Counted from the first letter of the stretch, positions 46,688 through 60,107 are shown. The stretch: 64,000 nucleotides of DNA from Streptomyces thermolilacinus SPC6 (GCF_000478605.2 NZ_ASHX02000001.1:2457895-2521894); one strand, 5' to 3'. Notes: generated by a model from the sequence alone, not told the origin. Numbers and translations: made by a program.

Positions 46688-47803
46688 ATGCTGAACGTGC
46701 TCGTCTCCGGCGGCGGCATCGCCGGTTCCGCGCTCGCCCACTGGCTGCGCCGGTACGGCTTCGCGCCCACCGTCGTCGAACGGGCCGCCGCTCCCCGGCT
46801 CGGCGGCCAGGCCGTGGACGTACCGGGCGTCGCCCTCGATGTGCTCGACCGCATGGACCTGCTGGGACCGCCCGCGCCGTGCGCACGCGGATGCGCGGCA
46901 TGTCCGTGCTGGACGCCGAAGGCAACGAGGTCCACCGCAGCACCGAGTACGCCGCCAGCAGCGGGCGGCTCGACGGCGACGACATCGAGCTGATGCGCGA
47001 CGACCTCGTGCGGCTGCTCCAGGACCGGGCCGGGGACGGGGTCGAGTGGGTGTACGGGGACGCCGTCACCGCACTGGGGGAGCGCGGCCGCGGGCCGGTG
47101 CGGGTCCGGTTCGCGTCCGGGGCGGTACAGGACTTCGACCTGGTCGTGGGCGCCGACGGCCTCCACTCGGGGGTGCGGCGGCTCGCCTTCGGGCCCGAGG
47201 AGCGCTTCGCCGCGCACCTGGGGCAGTACCTGTCGGTCTTCACCGCCCCGAACTTCCTCGGCCTCGACGACTGGCAGGTCTGGCTGCGCGACGGCCGGTC
47301 CGGCTTCGCCGCCATGTCGGTGCCCGCAACCACGAGCTGCGCGTGGCGTTCGGGTTCGAGTCCGGGCCGCTGGACGGCGACCACCGGGACACCGGGTGGC
47401 TGCGCGGGCTCATCGTGCGCCGGATCGAGGCGCTGCGCTGGCCGGACGCGCCCCGGCTGGCCGAGGCCGCGCGGACGGCGCCCGACTTCTTCTGCGACGC
47501 GATGGCGCAGATCCGCGTGGACCGCTGGTCGCGCGGGCGCGTCGCGCTGCTGGGCGACGCCGGGTACTGCGCCTCGCCCCTGTCCGGGCAGGGCACCAGC
47601 CTCGCCCTGTGCGGTGCGTACGTCCTGGCCGACGCCCTGCGCGCGGCGGGCGGTGACCACGTGGCCGGTTTCGCGGCGTACGAGCGGCGGATGCGGCCGT
47701 ACGCCGAGGTCGACCAGGCCCTGGCTACCGAGAACGCGCCCCTGCCGCCGAGGAGTCCGTCGCGCGCGCCAAGAACGCCCTCGTGCTGGATGAGGGGCGG
47801 TGA
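46688..47803 (+). pseudogene. FAD-dependent monooxygenase broken by three frameshifts
   Basis: Homology runs through three frames in order. Frame 1 from ATG 46688: the FAD-binding start MLNVLVSGGGIAGSALAHWLRR. Frame 2 from about 46865: TRMRGMSVLDAEGNEV to VVGADGLHSGVRRLAF. Frame 3 from about 47325: NHELRVAFGFES, then RVALLGDAGYCASPLSGQGTSLAL. The last codons (EESVARAKNALVLDEGR, stop 47803) need a third shift near 47750. Each shift equals one missing base. The intact version would be about 370 residues, of the PheA/TetX-like group. Confidence 0.8.
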
Positions 47804-47922
47804 GGAGGGGGGCGCGGTGAGGAGGGGCGCGGTGCCCGCCGTGGGGTTAATCGGTCGATCCCGGTTCGTCCGGCTCCTACAGTTGCCCGGCACGTCAGCG
47901 TCAACCGGGGGGCCGTTCCGCC

Positions 47923-49596
47923 ATGCGCCAGCACTATCCGCGTACACCGCATCTGCCCTGGTCGCCCGGGGTCGGGCGGGACGATGTGCGGGCCTTCGAC
48001 CTGTCCGGGTTCGTCGGGCGCGAGGTAGTGGTGACCGAGAAGCTCGACGGCGAGAACACGACCCTGTACGCCGACGGGCTGCACGCCCGGTCGCTGGACT
48101 CCGGCCACCATCCGTCGCGGGCCTGGGTGAAGGCGCTCCACGGACGTATCGCCCACGCCATACCGGAGGACTACCGGGTGTGCGGCGAGAACATGTACGC
48201 CCGGCACTCGATCCCGTACGACGGGCTGGAGAGCTACTTCTACGGGTTCTGCGTGTTCGACGAGCTCGGGTGGTGCCCCGGCTGGGACTGGACCGTCACC
48301 TTCCTGCGCGGTCTGGGCGTGCCGGCCCCGCGCGTGCTGTGGCGCGGGGTGTTCGACGAGCGGGCGCTTCGGCGGCTGCGGGTCGACACCCAGCGCCAGG
48401 AGGGGTACGTCGTACGGACCGCCGACGGCTTCATGGCCCATGAGTTCGGGCGGCGCGTGGCCAAGTGGGTGCGGCCCGGGCACGTACAGACCGGCACGCA
48501 CTGGATGCACGCCGCCGTCACGCCGAACGGGCTGTCCGCGCGCGCCGCGCTGTGGGACGTGGCGTCCGGCGCGGCGCCGGACGCGGGGGCGCTGCTGGCG
48601 GCCCTGGGCGCGAGCGTGGACGGCGGCGACCGGGACGCCGCGCACGAGGTCGCCGCCCGGATCGGAGGGCTCGGGGACCGGCGGCTCGCCGGGGTGCTGG
48701 CGGCGCTGCTGCACCGGGAGCGGCGGGGCGTACTGGCCGGGCGGCTCGCCCCGGCACTGGGGCTGCCCCTCGCGCGGCGCGTCGCCGACCTGGTGGGCCT
48801 GCACGGCGGGCTCCAGCGCCCGTACCCGGACGAGGAGCGCAGAGCCGGGCTCGTACGGCTGTCGTACGCCGCCGACCTGGGCGTCCTGCACACGCTGGCC
48901 GCGGCTCTGGCGCCCGACGCGGCGGCGCGGGAGCAGGTGGAGTGGTCCGCGCTGCACGCCGCGGAACTGGAGGACACGGATGCGGTGGACCGGGCGTTGC
49001 GGAAGGCGTTCCGGGGGCTCGGCGCGGACGCGGCGGCCCGGTGCCTGGGCGAGGCGCGCGAGCTGTACGCGCTGCGCCGGATCAGCACCCCGGAGGAGGC
49101 CGTCGCCGCCACCTGGCGCCTGCGCGACGGAACGTTTCCCCGACTGGTGCACCTGGTCGGGCCGTCCGGCAGCGGCAAGAGCACCTTCGCGCGGGGCCTG
49201 CCCGGCGTGGACGCGTACGTGTCGCTGGACGCGCTGCGCGAGGAGCGCGGCGACCGGGCCGACCAGCGGGACGGCGGCGCGATCCTGCGCTCCGGCCTGG
49301 AACGGCTCGACGCGGCGCTCGCGCGGGGCGGCACCGCCGTGTGGGACGCCACCTCGCTCAACCCGCACCAGCGGCTCCACGTCCACGCCGTCGCCCGGCG
49401 CCGCGACGCGCTCATCACGCACGCGGTGGCGCTGGTGGACGACGCCGAGCTGGTACGGCGCAACGCGGCGCGCGAGCATCCGGTGCCGCCCGGCGTGCTG
49501 GAGGCGCAGCTGCGCCGGTTCGTGCCGCCGTACCCGGGCCAGGCGCACCGCACCTGGTACATCGGCACGGGTGGCACCGTGGAGGAGGAGGCGTAG
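47923..49596 (+). CDS. RNA ligase fused to polynucleotide kinase (RNA repair)
   Basis: 557 residues. N-terminal nucleotidyltransferase-type RNA ligase: motif [13 protein letters not shown] with the AMP-accepting Lys40, motif [15 protein letters not shown] (about 87-96), motif IIIa [10 protein letters not shown], motif [11 protein letters not shown] (about 158-166) and motif [11 protein letters not shown] (Lys181). After a helical linker (residues 200-395) comes a P-loop kinase: [12 protein letters not shown] (411-422) and [18 protein letters not shown], as in T4 Pnkp-like 5'-OH kinases. All catalytic residues are present. It should phosphorylate 5'-OH ends and seal RNA (or nicked duplex). Its stop overlaps the next start by one base (TAGTG). 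Confidence 0.88.
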   Translation: MRQHYPRTPHLPWSPGVGRDDVRAFDLSGFVGREVVVTEKLDGENTTLYADGLHARSLDSGHHPSRAWVKALHGRIAHAIPEDYRVCGENMYARHSIPYDGLESYFYGFCVFDELGWCPGWDWTVTFLRGLGVPAPRVLWRGVFDERALRRLRVDTQRQEGYVVRTADGFMAHEFGRRVAKWVRPGHVQTGTHWMHAAVTPNGLSARAALWDVASGAAPDAGALLAALGASVDGGDRDAAHEVAARIGGLGDRRLAGVLAALLHRERRGVLAGRLAPALGLPLARRVADLVGLHGGLQRPYPDEERRAGLVRLSYAADLGVLHTLAAALAPDAAAREQVEWSALHAAELEDTDAVDRALRKAFRGLGADAAARCLGEARELYALRRISTPEEAVAATWRLRDGTFPRLVHLVGPSGSGKSTFARGLPGVDAYVSLDALREERGDRADQRDGGAILRSGLERLDAALARGGTAVWDATSLNPHQRLHVHAVARRRDALITHAVALVDDAELVRRNAAREHPVPPGVLEAQLRRFVPPYPGQAHRTWYIGTGGTVEEEA

Positions 49597-52517
49597 TGCG
49601 TACGAGCGACGAGATCTACCACCGGGTCCGGTGGGACTCCCGGTTCGACCCGGCGCGCTTCGTGATCGGCGTCATGCAGCGCGGGGCGGAGCCGAAGCGG
49701 GTGCCGCTGCCCGCGTTCACACCGGGCGGCGACATCCCGTGGCACCGGGTGCTGTTCTTCGAGGCCGACGGCGAGGTCGTGTGGGACCGGGCGGCCGGGG
49801 TGGACCGGATCGACGCGACCGAGGCGGGCCGGGTGCGGGACCCCAGGCTGCTGCGGGCGCCGTTCTTCACGGCACGGCAGCCGTACGCGTGGGACGCGGC
49901 GGCGGGGCGGTGGGCGCCCACGGCCTCCGGTGGCTCAGGCGGCGCGGCTCCCGGCCGCGGGGCGCAGGGACCCGGCGGAGCGGCCGGGCTGCGGGTGCTG
50001 ACGTGGAACACCCTGTGGGACCGGTACGACAGCGACCTCATCGACACCGCGCGCCGCCGCCCGCTCCTGCTGGACGCCCTGCGCGACGCCGACGCGGACG
50101 TGATCGCACTCCAGGAGGCCGAGCCGGAGCTGCTGCGCCTGCTGCTGGCGGCGGACTGGGTGCGCGACGCGTACACGCTCGGCACCGACCCGGCCGGGCC
50201 GGACGTCCCCGACTGCGGGCTGCTGCTGCTCAGCCGGGTGCCGGTACGGGAGGCGGCGGCGCATGTACTGGGGCCGCACAAGGCGGTCACCGCCGTGGTG
50301 CTGGACACCGGCACGGGCCGGCCGCTGGTCGTCGCGGCGACCCACCTGAGCAGCGACCACTCGCAGGACGGCGCCGGGCGGCGCGACGCCGAACTGGCGC
50401 GGCTCGCCGAGGGGTTCGCCGGAACCGAGGGCGACGTCGTCCTCGTCGGCGACTTCAACGACGGGGGCGACCTGCCGGAGACCACCCTCGGCATGCGCGA
50501 CGCGTGGACGGAGGTGCACGGCCCCGCCGACCGGACGCCGACGTTCGACCCGGGCGCCAACCCGCTGGCCGCCGTGTCGTCCCTGTCCGGGCGGGCCGCG
50601 CGCCTCGACCGGGTGCTGCTGCGCGCCGAGCGCGTACGGGTGGACGCGGCGGAGCTGACCGGCCGCGAGCCGGGCCCGTCCGGGCTGTACGTCTCCGACC
50701 ACTACGGCGTGCTGGTCGACCTGGGCCTCGACGGGGCGGGCGCGCCCGGCGCCCTCGACCAGCCGCCGACCCCGAGGACGGCGGTCGCGTGGCTGCCGCC
50801 CGACGCGCTGTGGCCGCCGTTGCAGGAGGTGCGCCGCGCCCATGACCCGCAGATCCGGCGGTGGCCGCCGCACGTGAACCTGCTGTTCGGGTTCGTACCG
50901 GAGGCGCGGTTCGAGCGGGCGGCGGAACTGGTCGCCGAGGCCGTGCGGGGCGTCGCGCCGTTCGAGGCCCGGCTCCAGGGCGTCCACAGTTTCGGGCACC
51001 GCGACGACGCGACGGTGTGGCTGGACCCGGCGGCCGGTGGCGAGGCGCCGTGGCAGGAGCTGCGGCGGGCGCTGGAGCAGCGCTTCCCCCGCTGCCGGGG
51101 CCACCGGCGGGGCTTCACCCCGCACCTGAGCCTCGGCCGGACGACGGACCCGCACGCCGTGGCGCGGGAGGCGGAGGACCTCCTGGGCGGCCCGCTCAGC
51201 GCGCGCGTGACGGAGGTGGCGCTGCTGTCCCGGCGCGGCGACGAGCCGATGCGCGTACGGGCGGTCGTGTCGCTCGGCACGGGCGAGGTGCGCTGGTACG
51301 ACGACGAGCCCGCCGCCGTACGGACCCCGGACGAACCCGCCGCCGTACGCGCCTCGCCGCACGCCCATGACCGGGCGCCCGCCGACACCGGCACCGGCAC
51401 CGAAGCCGCCGAACGCCTCGTACGGGAGCTGGCCGCCGCGCTCCCGGGCGCCGAGGTACGGGTCGTCGGGTCGCGGCGCATGGGGTGTGCCCTGCCGGGC
51501 GCGGACCTGGACCTGGTGGCGGCCGTCCCCGGCGCCCCGGGCCTCGCGGACGTGCGGGCCCGGGTGGTCGCCGCGCTGCCGGGGGCCGCCCGGGTACGGG
51601 AGGTCGTCGGGGCGCGCGTACCGGGGCTGCGGTTCGAGGCGTACGGCGGCCTCGGCGTGGACCTGGCCGTCGTACCGACCGGTGCGGTGCCGCCCGGCGA
51701 GGCCGTGGCGCGGCGCGCCGAACTGGGCGAGGCGGCCGCCGTCGCCCTCAGCGCGGTGACCGACGCGGACGCCGTACGGGCCCACGTCGGCGCCCGGCTG
51801 CCCGAGTTCGCCCGGCTGGCGCGGGACGTGAAGGCGTGGGCGCGGGCGCGCGGCCTGGACGCGGCACCCCTCGGCGGGTTGCCGGGCCTGGCCTGGGCGC
51901 TGCTGGCCGCGCGTACCGTGCGGGAGGCGGAGGGCACCGGCGACCCGGGCGCGCGCCCCCTGCTGCGCCGCTTCTTCGCGACCTGGGCGGCATGGGACTG
52001 GCGGGTCCCGGTGGACCTGGACGCGGCGGGCCCGGCGGCCGCACCGGGCGCCTCCGCGCTCCCGGTCACGGTGACCACGCCCACGTACCCGCGCCGCCCC
52101 TGCACCGACCAGGTCACGCCGGGCGGCCGGGACCTGCTGGCGCAGGAGCTGTACCGGGCGTGGGAGCTGCTGGAGGCGGCCCCCGGGGCGGACGTACGGC
52201 TCCTCGACCCGCCGCCCCTGCACCGGCGCCACGCCGCCTGGGCGGTGGTGACCGTGCCGCGCGGCCCGGCCGAGGGGCGGGTCCGGGGCCGTACGCGCGC
52301 CCTGCTCACCGCCCTCGCGGAGGCGGGCGCGCCGGACGCCCACGCGTGGCCGCGCCCGTTCGAGCGGACGCCCGGCACCCTGTCGTACGCGATCGGCCTG
52401 GGCGCCGCGCCACCGGACCGCGCCGCCCTCGCGGGCGTGGCCGCCCCCTGGCTGCGCGGCCTCACTGGCGTGACGCTCACCTGGGCGGACGGCGGAGACG
52501 TACCGACCCTGCGGTGA
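49596..52517 (+). CDS. four-domain RNA-repair protein: MJ1316/DUF504 + EEP phosphatase + 2H phosphoesterase + poly(A)-polymerase-type nucleotidyltransferase
   Basis: 973 residues from GTG 49596 (TAGTG overlap with the ligase-kinase). Residues 1-75: MJ1316 domain ([21 protein letters not shown]), proposed to recognise cyclic RNA ends. Residues 132-378: endonuclease/exonuclease/phosphatase fold with Asn138, Glu174 (LQEAE), His250 (THLSSDH), Asp286-Asn288 (GDFND) and SDHYG. Residues about 395-565: 2H phosphoesterase with HVNLLF (His426) and HLSLGR (His510). Residues 603-973: nucleotidyltransferase with [17 protein letters not shown] (Asp637, Asp639) and a third Asp in LGVDLAV. All active sites look complete. 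Substrates are inferred. Confidence 0.88.
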   Translation: MRTSDEIYHRVRWDSRFDPARFVIGVMQRGAEPKRVPLPAFTPGGDIPWHRVLFFEADGEVVWDRAAGVDRIDATEAGRVRDPRLLRAPFFTARQPYAWDAAAGRWAPTASGGSGGAAPGRGAQGPGGAAGLRVLTWNTLWDRYDSDLIDTARRRPLLLDALRDADADVIALQEAEPELLRLLLAADWVRDAYTLGTDPAGPDVPDCGLLLLSRVPVREAAAHVLGPHKAVTAVVLDTGTGRPLVVAATHLSSDHSQDGAGRRDAELARLAEGFAGTEGDVVLVGDFNDGGDLPETTLGMRDAWTEVHGPADRTPTFDPGANPLAAVSSLSGRAARLDRVLLRAERVRVDAAELTGREPGPSGLYVSDHYGVLVDLGLDGAGAPGALDQPPTPRTAVAWLPPDALWPPLQEVRRAHDPQIRRWPPHVNLLFGFVPEARFERAAELVAEAVRGVAPFEARLQGVHSFGHRDDATVWLDPAAGGEAPWQELRRALEQRFPRCRGHRRGFTPHLSLGRTTDPHAVAREAEDLLGGPLSARVTEVALLSRRGDEPMRVRAVVSLGTGEVRWYDDEPAAVRTPDEPAAVRASPHAHDRAPADTGTGTEAAERLVRELAAALPGAEVRVVGSRRMGCALPGADLDLVAAVPGAPGLADVRARVVAALPGAARVREVVGARVPGLRFEAYGGLGVDLAVVPTGAVPPGEAVARRAELGEAAAVALSAVTDADAVRAHVGARLPEFARLARDVKAWARARGLDAAPLGGLPGLAWALLAARTVREAEGTGDPGARPLLRRFFATWAAWDWRVPVDLDAAGPAAAPGASALPVTVTTPTYPRRPCTDQVTPGGRDLLAQELYRAWELLEAAPGADVRLLDPPPLHRRHAAWAVVTVPRGPAEGRVRGRTRALLTALAEAGAPDAHAWPRPFERTPGTLSYAIGLGAAPPDRAALAGVAAPWLRGLTGVTLTWADGGDVPTLR

Positions 52518-52614
52518 CCGCCCCGGCCGACCGAACAACCAGCCGGGAACGCGCCCCGACCCGGCCGGCCCAGCCGGAAAGGCGCCCCGCCCAGGGAAAC
52601 CGCACGCCTGAGGG

Positions 52615-53106
52615 TCACCGCCCCTCCGCGCCGCCCCCTTCCGCGTTCCGGGCGATCCGGCGCAGGACGCGCAGGGCCGCCGCGTACTCCTCGTCGGGCA
52701 CGCCCTCGTGCAGCCGCGCCCGCACCTCGGCGGCCAGCGCCTTCATCCGCGCGTGTGCGGCGAGGCCCGCGTCGGTCAGGCGCAGGACGCCCTCCTGGTC
52801 CTCGGTGACCCAGCCCCGGTGCGCCATCCGGGCCGGGACGCGCGGGATCTCGTCGGGGTCGTCGGCCAGCGGGGCGAGCCCGGCGGCGAGGGCCTCGCGG
52901 GACGCGCCGTCCGGACCGGCGGCGGCCAGACGGCTGAGGGTCCACCAGAGGGGCTGGGTGATGTCGAGGTCCGCCATGGCGTCGCGCAGGTGGCGGAGGA
53001 CGGCCTTGTTGACGACGCCGCTCCAGTAGCCGATGGGCTGGGCGGCGAGGTTCTCGTCGGTGGCGGCGGGGTCGGCGGCGGCCGGGGCAACTGTGGTGGA
53101 AGTCAT
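52615..53106 (-). CDS. MarR-like winged-helix protein
   Basis: 163 residues. After an Ala/Thr/Asp-rich start (about 25 residues), IGYWSGVVNKAVLRHLRDAMADLDITQPLWWTLSRL fits the first helices of a MarR dimer. The wing region is ARMAHRGWVTEDQEGVLRLTDAGLAAHARM. The ATG lies 7 nt after the -10, so the mRNA is probably leaderless. Its promoter has the 19-bp spacer and dyad typical of MerR/SoxR-activated genes. It may be a redox-responsive regulator or be autoregulated. Convergent with the RNA-repair operon. Confidence 0.8.
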   Translation of the reverse strand: MTSTTVAPAAADPAATDENLAAQPIGYWSGVVNKAVLRHLRDAMADLDITQPLWWTLSRLAAAGPDGASREALAAGLAPLADDPDEIPRVPARMAHRGWVTEDQEGVLRLTDAGLAAHARMKALAAEVRARLHEGVPDEEYAAALRVLRRIARNAEGGGAEGR

Positions 53107-53113
53107 GCCCCGG

Positions 53114-53144
53114 ACGCTATGACCTCAACTCGACTTGAGGTCAA
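53114..53144 (-). promoter_or_regulatory. SoxR/MerR-type promoter with 19-bp spacer and operator dyad
   Basis: Minus strand: TTGACC (-35, 53139-53144), exactly 19 nt, TAGCGT (-10, 53114-53119). The spacer holds an inverted repeat with arms TGACCTCAA / TTGAGGTCA. Its core CCTCAA-N6-TTGAGG equals the arms of the known SoxR box. Over-long 19-nt spacers are the hallmark of promoters activated by DNA distortion by MerR-family proteins. Confidence 0.7.
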
Positions 53145-53306
53145 GGCCGTTCAGGAGGAGGCCGTCAAGAATCGAACACCCCGGCTCATCCAGGGCAACC
53201 CGAGGTGTCGATAATCCGTCTAGATGACCGCGCGGGCTCCGGCGACGACCAGCGCCTCCGCCGCCGTCATCAGAACACTCACAGCAGCACCAGTACGGGG
53301 GCACAA

Positions 53307-55538
53307 GTGAACGAGATACCGGGGGGCCGGCCTCGCGCTGCCGTTTTCCGTACGACGACCGGCAGCTCCCCCGGCGCCCCGGACACCAGGACCGGCCTCA
53401 GCACGGACCCAGGGGCCAGCCCCGGCACGGCCCCCGAGCCCGGCCCCGGGCCCGGCTTCGAGCACGGCCGCAAGCCCCGCCTCATCCGCCGCCGCACCCT
53501 CGCCGCCGCCCTCGGCCTCGTCGGGGCCACCGGGCTGGCGGGCGGCCTCGCCGGATGCACCGTGCCCGCCCCGCGCCGGGGCGGCCCCACCGCGGACCCG
53601 GCGCCCGGCATGCCGATCACCAGCTCGCGCCGCGCGCAGCTGATGCAGATCATGGCGCACCCGGACGACGACCTGTACTTCATGAACCCCGACTGCCAGC
53701 GCATGGTGGACGCCGGGGTACCCCTCCTCTGCGTGTACGTCACCGCGGGCGAGCACACCGGCAAGAACCACGTCCCGGGCCGCACCGGCGAGACCGTCGC
53801 CGACCGGGAGGACTACTCCTCCGCCCGCCACCAGGGGCTGCGCCAGGCGTACGCGGAGATGATCGGCCTGGACAAGTTCACACCCTGGCACAAGGGCGTC
53901 GCCACCCTCCGCGGCGACCGCCAGGCCGAGATCAACACCCTCACCCACGGCAACCGCCGCGTCGAGCTGGTCTTCCTCAACCTCCCGATGCACACGCCCC
54001 GACGCTGGATGGCCCTCCCCAGCCTGTGGGAGGACCGCGCGCTGGGCCTGCGGACCGTCATCGCGACCGGCTCCCCCGTGCGCCGCGCCTCCGACTACGA
54101 CTACGACGGCCTGGTCGACGTCCTCGTGGGACTGATGGAGCGCTACCGGCCCACGGTCGTCCACACCCTCGACCCGGACCCGGACATCCAGCACAGCGAC
54201 GAGGCGACCCGCAAGAAGGACTCCGAGCAGCCCGGCTACTCGGACCACGGCGACCACACCGCCGTCGCCTGCTTCAGCTGGGCGGCCATGGTCCGCTGGG
54301 TCGCCGAGGCCACCGCGGACGGCGGCTCCATACCGGGCTTCGTGACCACCTCGTTCCGCGGCTACTACAACCGCCACTGGCCCAAGAACCTCCCCGAGCC
54401 GGTGCTGCGCGAGAAGGCCGCCCACCTCGTCCCGTACGGCGGCGACCCCACCTGGCAGTGCGGCAACGCCGCGGGCTGCGGCGACTACATGGTCGGCGGC
54501 ACCCGCCCGCTCACCAACAAGAAGGGCTGGGTCCGCTCCACCCACCACCGCTACCCCGGCCCCGGCCCGGTCGTCGCGACCGGCCCCGACGGGCGGCTCT
54601 CCGTGTACGGGGTGCTGGGCCTGCGGGCGGTGCGCTGGCGCGAGACGGAGCCGGGCAGCGGCCAGTGGACCGAGCCGGACGACCTCGGCGGCGGCCCCCT
54701 CGCCCCCGGCCTCGGCGGGGCGACGCTCCTGGACGGGCGGCAGCTGCTGTTCGGGCTGCGGTTCGCCGCGCTCGGCGGACACGGCGGCGCCAACAAACGG
54801 GAGGTCGTGGTGCTGGAGCAGCGCTCCCCCGGCGGCCCGTTCCTCGCGTGGTCGGGGCTCGGCAGCCCGGAGCGGGACGACGACCGGGGGCGGCGGATCG
54901 GCGTGCCGGTGGCGGTGACCGCCCCGGACGGCCGGGTCCACCTGTTCGTACGGGACGCGGACAAGGGCGTCAGCACACGCGTCCGGGAGGCCGACGGCAC
55001 CTGGGGGCCGTGGCGGGGCCTGGGCGGCGCCGAGGTGCAGGACGGGCTGTCCGCGGCGGTGGACGGGCGGGGGCGCGTCCACCTGTTCGCCGCGGGGCGG
55101 GAGCGCGTACACCACTGGGCGCAGGAGACGCCGGACGGGCGGGTCGCGTTCCGCGCCGACGGGGCCGCGCTGCCGGTGCCGGGCGGCCCGGTGGACGTGG
55201 CGGGCACGCCGGACGGGGGCCTGGCGCTGTACTACCGGCGGCCGGCCGCGAAGGAGCTGACGGCGGTACGGGCGGACGGCAGGCCGCTCCCCGCGCCCGC
55301 GTTCGACGGGTACGGCACGGTCAACGCGGCCGGTACGCCCAGGGGCCCGGTCCTGCTCGGCCGCGACCTGCGGGGGCGGGTCCAGCTGCACGTGGGCGGG
55401 CGCCGGTCGGTGCGCGCCCAGGGCGTGGTCGCGCTGGGCCTGGCGACGCTTCACCTGGGGCCGAAGGGCGCGATGGCGGTGGGCGTCGGCGCGGACGCGT
55501 ACCCGTGGTCGTGGGCGTCCCACACGGACACCGCCTGA
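53307..55538 (+). CDS. Tat-exported PIG-L family deacetylase lipoprotein with C-terminal beta-propeller
   Basis: 743 residues from GTG 53307. A Pro/Gly-rich N-region leads to a twin-arginine signal (RLIRRRTLAAALGLVGATG) and lipobox LAGC (residues 81-84). The PIG-L domain follows: MQIMAHPDDDLYFMNPD (metal ligands His-Pro-Asp-Asp), HSDEATRKK and HGDHTAVA. From about residue 400 a second region has repeated strands (DGRVHLFVRDADKG, GRGRVHLFAAGRERVHHW), like a sialidase/tectonin-type propeller. PIG-L enzymes de-N-acetylate GlcNAc-type sugars; the substrate here is unknown, probably extracellular glycans. Convergent with tuf, sharing its terminator. Confidence 0.85.
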   Translation: MNEIPGGRPRAAVFRTTTGSSPGAPDTRTGLSTDPGASPGTAPEPGPGPGFEHGRKPRLIRRRTLAAALGLVGATGLAGGLAGCTVPAPRRGGPTADPAPGMPITSSRRAQLMQIMAHPDDDLYFMNPDCQRMVDAGVPLLCVYVTAGEHTGKNHVPGRTGETVADREDYSSARHQGLRQAYAEMIGLDKFTPWHKGVATLRGDRQAEINTLTHGNRRVELVFLNLPMHTPRRWMALPSLWEDRALGLRTVIATGSPVRRASDYDYDGLVDVLVGLMERYRPTVVHTLDPDPDIQHSDEATRKKDSEQPGYSDHGDHTAVACFSWAAMVRWVAEATADGGSIPGFVTTSFRGYYNRHWPKNLPEPVLREKAAHLVPYGGDPTWQCGNAAGCGDYMVGGTRPLTNKKGWVRSTHHRYPGPGPVVATGPDGRLSVYGVLGLRAVRWRETEPGSGQWTEPDDLGGGPLAPGLGGATLLDGRQLLFGLRFAALGGHGGANKREVVVLEQRSPGGPFLAWSGLGSPERDDDRGRRIGVPVAVTAPDGRVHLFVRDADKGVSTRVREADGTWGPWRGLGGAEVQDGLSAAVDGRGRVHLFAAGRERVHHWAQETPDGRVAFRADGAALPVPGGPVDVAGTPDGGLALYYRRPAAKELTAVRADGRPLPAPAFDGYGTVNAAGTPRGPVLLGRDLRGRVQLHVGGRRSVRAQGVVALGLATLHLGPKGAMAVGVGADAYPWSWASHTDTA

Positions 55539-55586
55539 CGGGTCGTACGACCGGCGCGCGCCGCCCACGGCGCCGCACGCACGGCA

Positions 55587-55618
55587 AAGGGCCCCGCACC
55601 TCTCGGTGCGGGGCCCTT
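55587..55618. terminator. str-operon terminator (bidirectional)
   Basis: 14-bp perfect stem AAGGGCCCCGCACC / GGTGCGGGGCCCTT with a UCUC loop and A/T ends on both sides. It lies between the convergent PIG-L gene and tuf and suits both. Confidence 0.93.
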
Positions 55619-55667
55619 CAGGTGCTCCGGGGAGCAACCAGGTCAGCCGATCAGGCCGTCAAGGAAC

Positions 55668-56861
<1,194 letters not shown>

Positions 56862-56935
56862 TGGGGTCCTCCTGTGGAGTGGTTCTGTACGCCTTACTCA
56901 TCGGCGCCAGGTGATCTTTGCTGGGATGCCGGCCC

Positions 56936-56983
56936 CGGGGCGTTCCGAGCCTCCGCTCGCGCGGTGTGCGCCGAAACGCCCCG
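56936..56983 (-). other. hairpin in the fusA-tuf spacer
   Basis: 9-bp arms CGGGGCGTT / AACGCCCCG with a 30-nt loop that can pair internally. It could be an attenuator or processing site that lets tuf be expressed at a different level from fusA. No clear promoter hexamers were found beside it. Confidence 0.45.
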
Positions 56984-57022
56984 TGTATCCGGTGACAAGC
57001 CTAAAGCGTGAACTCGGTTGAG

Positions 57023-59149
<2,127 letters not shown>

Positions 59150-59187
59150 AAGGCTTCAGTCTTCTCTCGGTCTCGATGTGGGTGCGA

Positions 59188-59658
59188 CTACCAGCGGTAG
59201 TGCGCGAAGGCCTTGTTGGACTCGGCCATCTTGTGCGTGTCCTCGCGCTTCTTGACCGAGGCGCCGAGGCCGTTCGAGGCGTCCAGCAGCTCGTTCATCA
59301 GGCGCTCGGTCATGGTCTTCTCGCGACGGGCGCGCGAGTAGCCCACGAGCCAGCGGAGAGCCAGGGTGGAGGCGCGACCGGGCTTGACCTCGATCGGCAC
59401 CTGGTAGGTGGCGCCACCGACGCGGCGGGACTTGACCTCGAGAGCCGGCTTGACGTTCTCGAGGGCGCGCTTCAGCGTGATGACCGGGTCCTGGCCGGTC
59501 TTCTCGCGCAGACCCTCCATCGCGCCGTAGACGATGCGCTCGGCGGTGGAGCGCTTGCCGTTGAGCAGGATCTTGTTGATGAGCGAGGTCACCAGAGGAG
59601 AACCGTAAACCGGGTCGATGATGACCGGGCGCTTCGGGGCGGGGCCCTTACGAGGCAT
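59188..59658 (-). CDS. rpsG: 30S ribosomal protein S7
   Basis: 156 residues: [50 protein letters not shown], then [36 protein letters not shown]. Head-assembly protein. In E. coli S7 represses the str operon; not shown here. 2 nt after rpsL. Confidence 0.98.
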   Translation of the reverse strand: MPRKGPAPKRPVIIDPVYGSPLVTSLINKILLNGKRSTAERIVYGAMEGLREKTGQDPVITLKRALENVKPALEVKSRRVGGATYQVPIEVKPGRASTLALRWLVGYSRARREKTMTERLMNELLDASNGLGASVKKREDTHKMAESNKAFAHYRW

Positions 59659-59660
59659 TC

Positions 59661-60032
59661 TTACTTCTCCTTCTTGGCGCCGTAGCGGCTGCGGGCCTGC
59701 TTGCGGTTCTTGACACCCTGGGTGTCGAGGGAACCGCGGATGATCTTGTAACGAACACCCGGCAGGTCCTTCACACGGCCACCACGCACGAGCACGATGG
59801 AGTGCTCCTGCAGGTTGTGTCCCTCACCCGGAATGTAAGCCGTGACCTCGATCCCGGAGGTCAGACGCACACGCGCGACCTTGCGGAGGGCCGAGTTCGG
59901 CTTCTTCGGGGTGGTCGTGAACACACGCGTGCAGACGCCGCGGCGCTGAGGGGAACCCTCGAGTGCGGGCGTCTTGTTCTTCTCGACCTTGTCCTGCCGG
60001 CCCTTCCGGACCAGCTGCTGGATCGTAGGCAC
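59661..60032 (-). CDS. rpsL: 30S ribosomal protein S12
   Basis: 123 residues from GTG 60032 ([14 protein letters not shown]). Decoding-centre protein. Lys43 ([12 protein letters not shown]) and Lys88 ([12 protein letters not shown]) are both wild-type, so this allele is of the streptomycin-sensitive type. First gene of the str operon, with a leader of about 190 nt. Confidence 0.98.
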   Translation of the reverse strand: MPTIQQLVRKGRQDKVEKNKTPALEGSPQRRGVCTRVFTTTPKKPNSALRKVARVRLTSGIEVTAYIPGEGHNLQEHSIVLVRGGRVKDLPGVRYKIIRGSLDTQGVKNRKQARSRYGAKKEK

Positions 60033-60082
60033 TACTTCTCCGGTTTCTGTGTGCCGTGTAGTGAAGCTAACCTGGAACGTTG

Positions 60083-60107
60083 CCGACCCACGCGGTCGGG
60101 TGTGTCG
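60083..60107 (-). other. leader hairpin motif shared by rpsJ and rpsL mRNAs (rpsL copy)
   Basis: The same 25-nt element as at 41614-41638 with one substitution, again with the CCGACC/GGTCGG stem and CGACAC upstream. It starts 51 nt before rpsL. Confidence 0.75.

Noticed and set aside
53220..55637. 805-codon minus-strand frame opposite the PIG-L gene
   Set aside because: Antisense shadow; the plus strand has signal peptide, lipobox and catalytic motifs.
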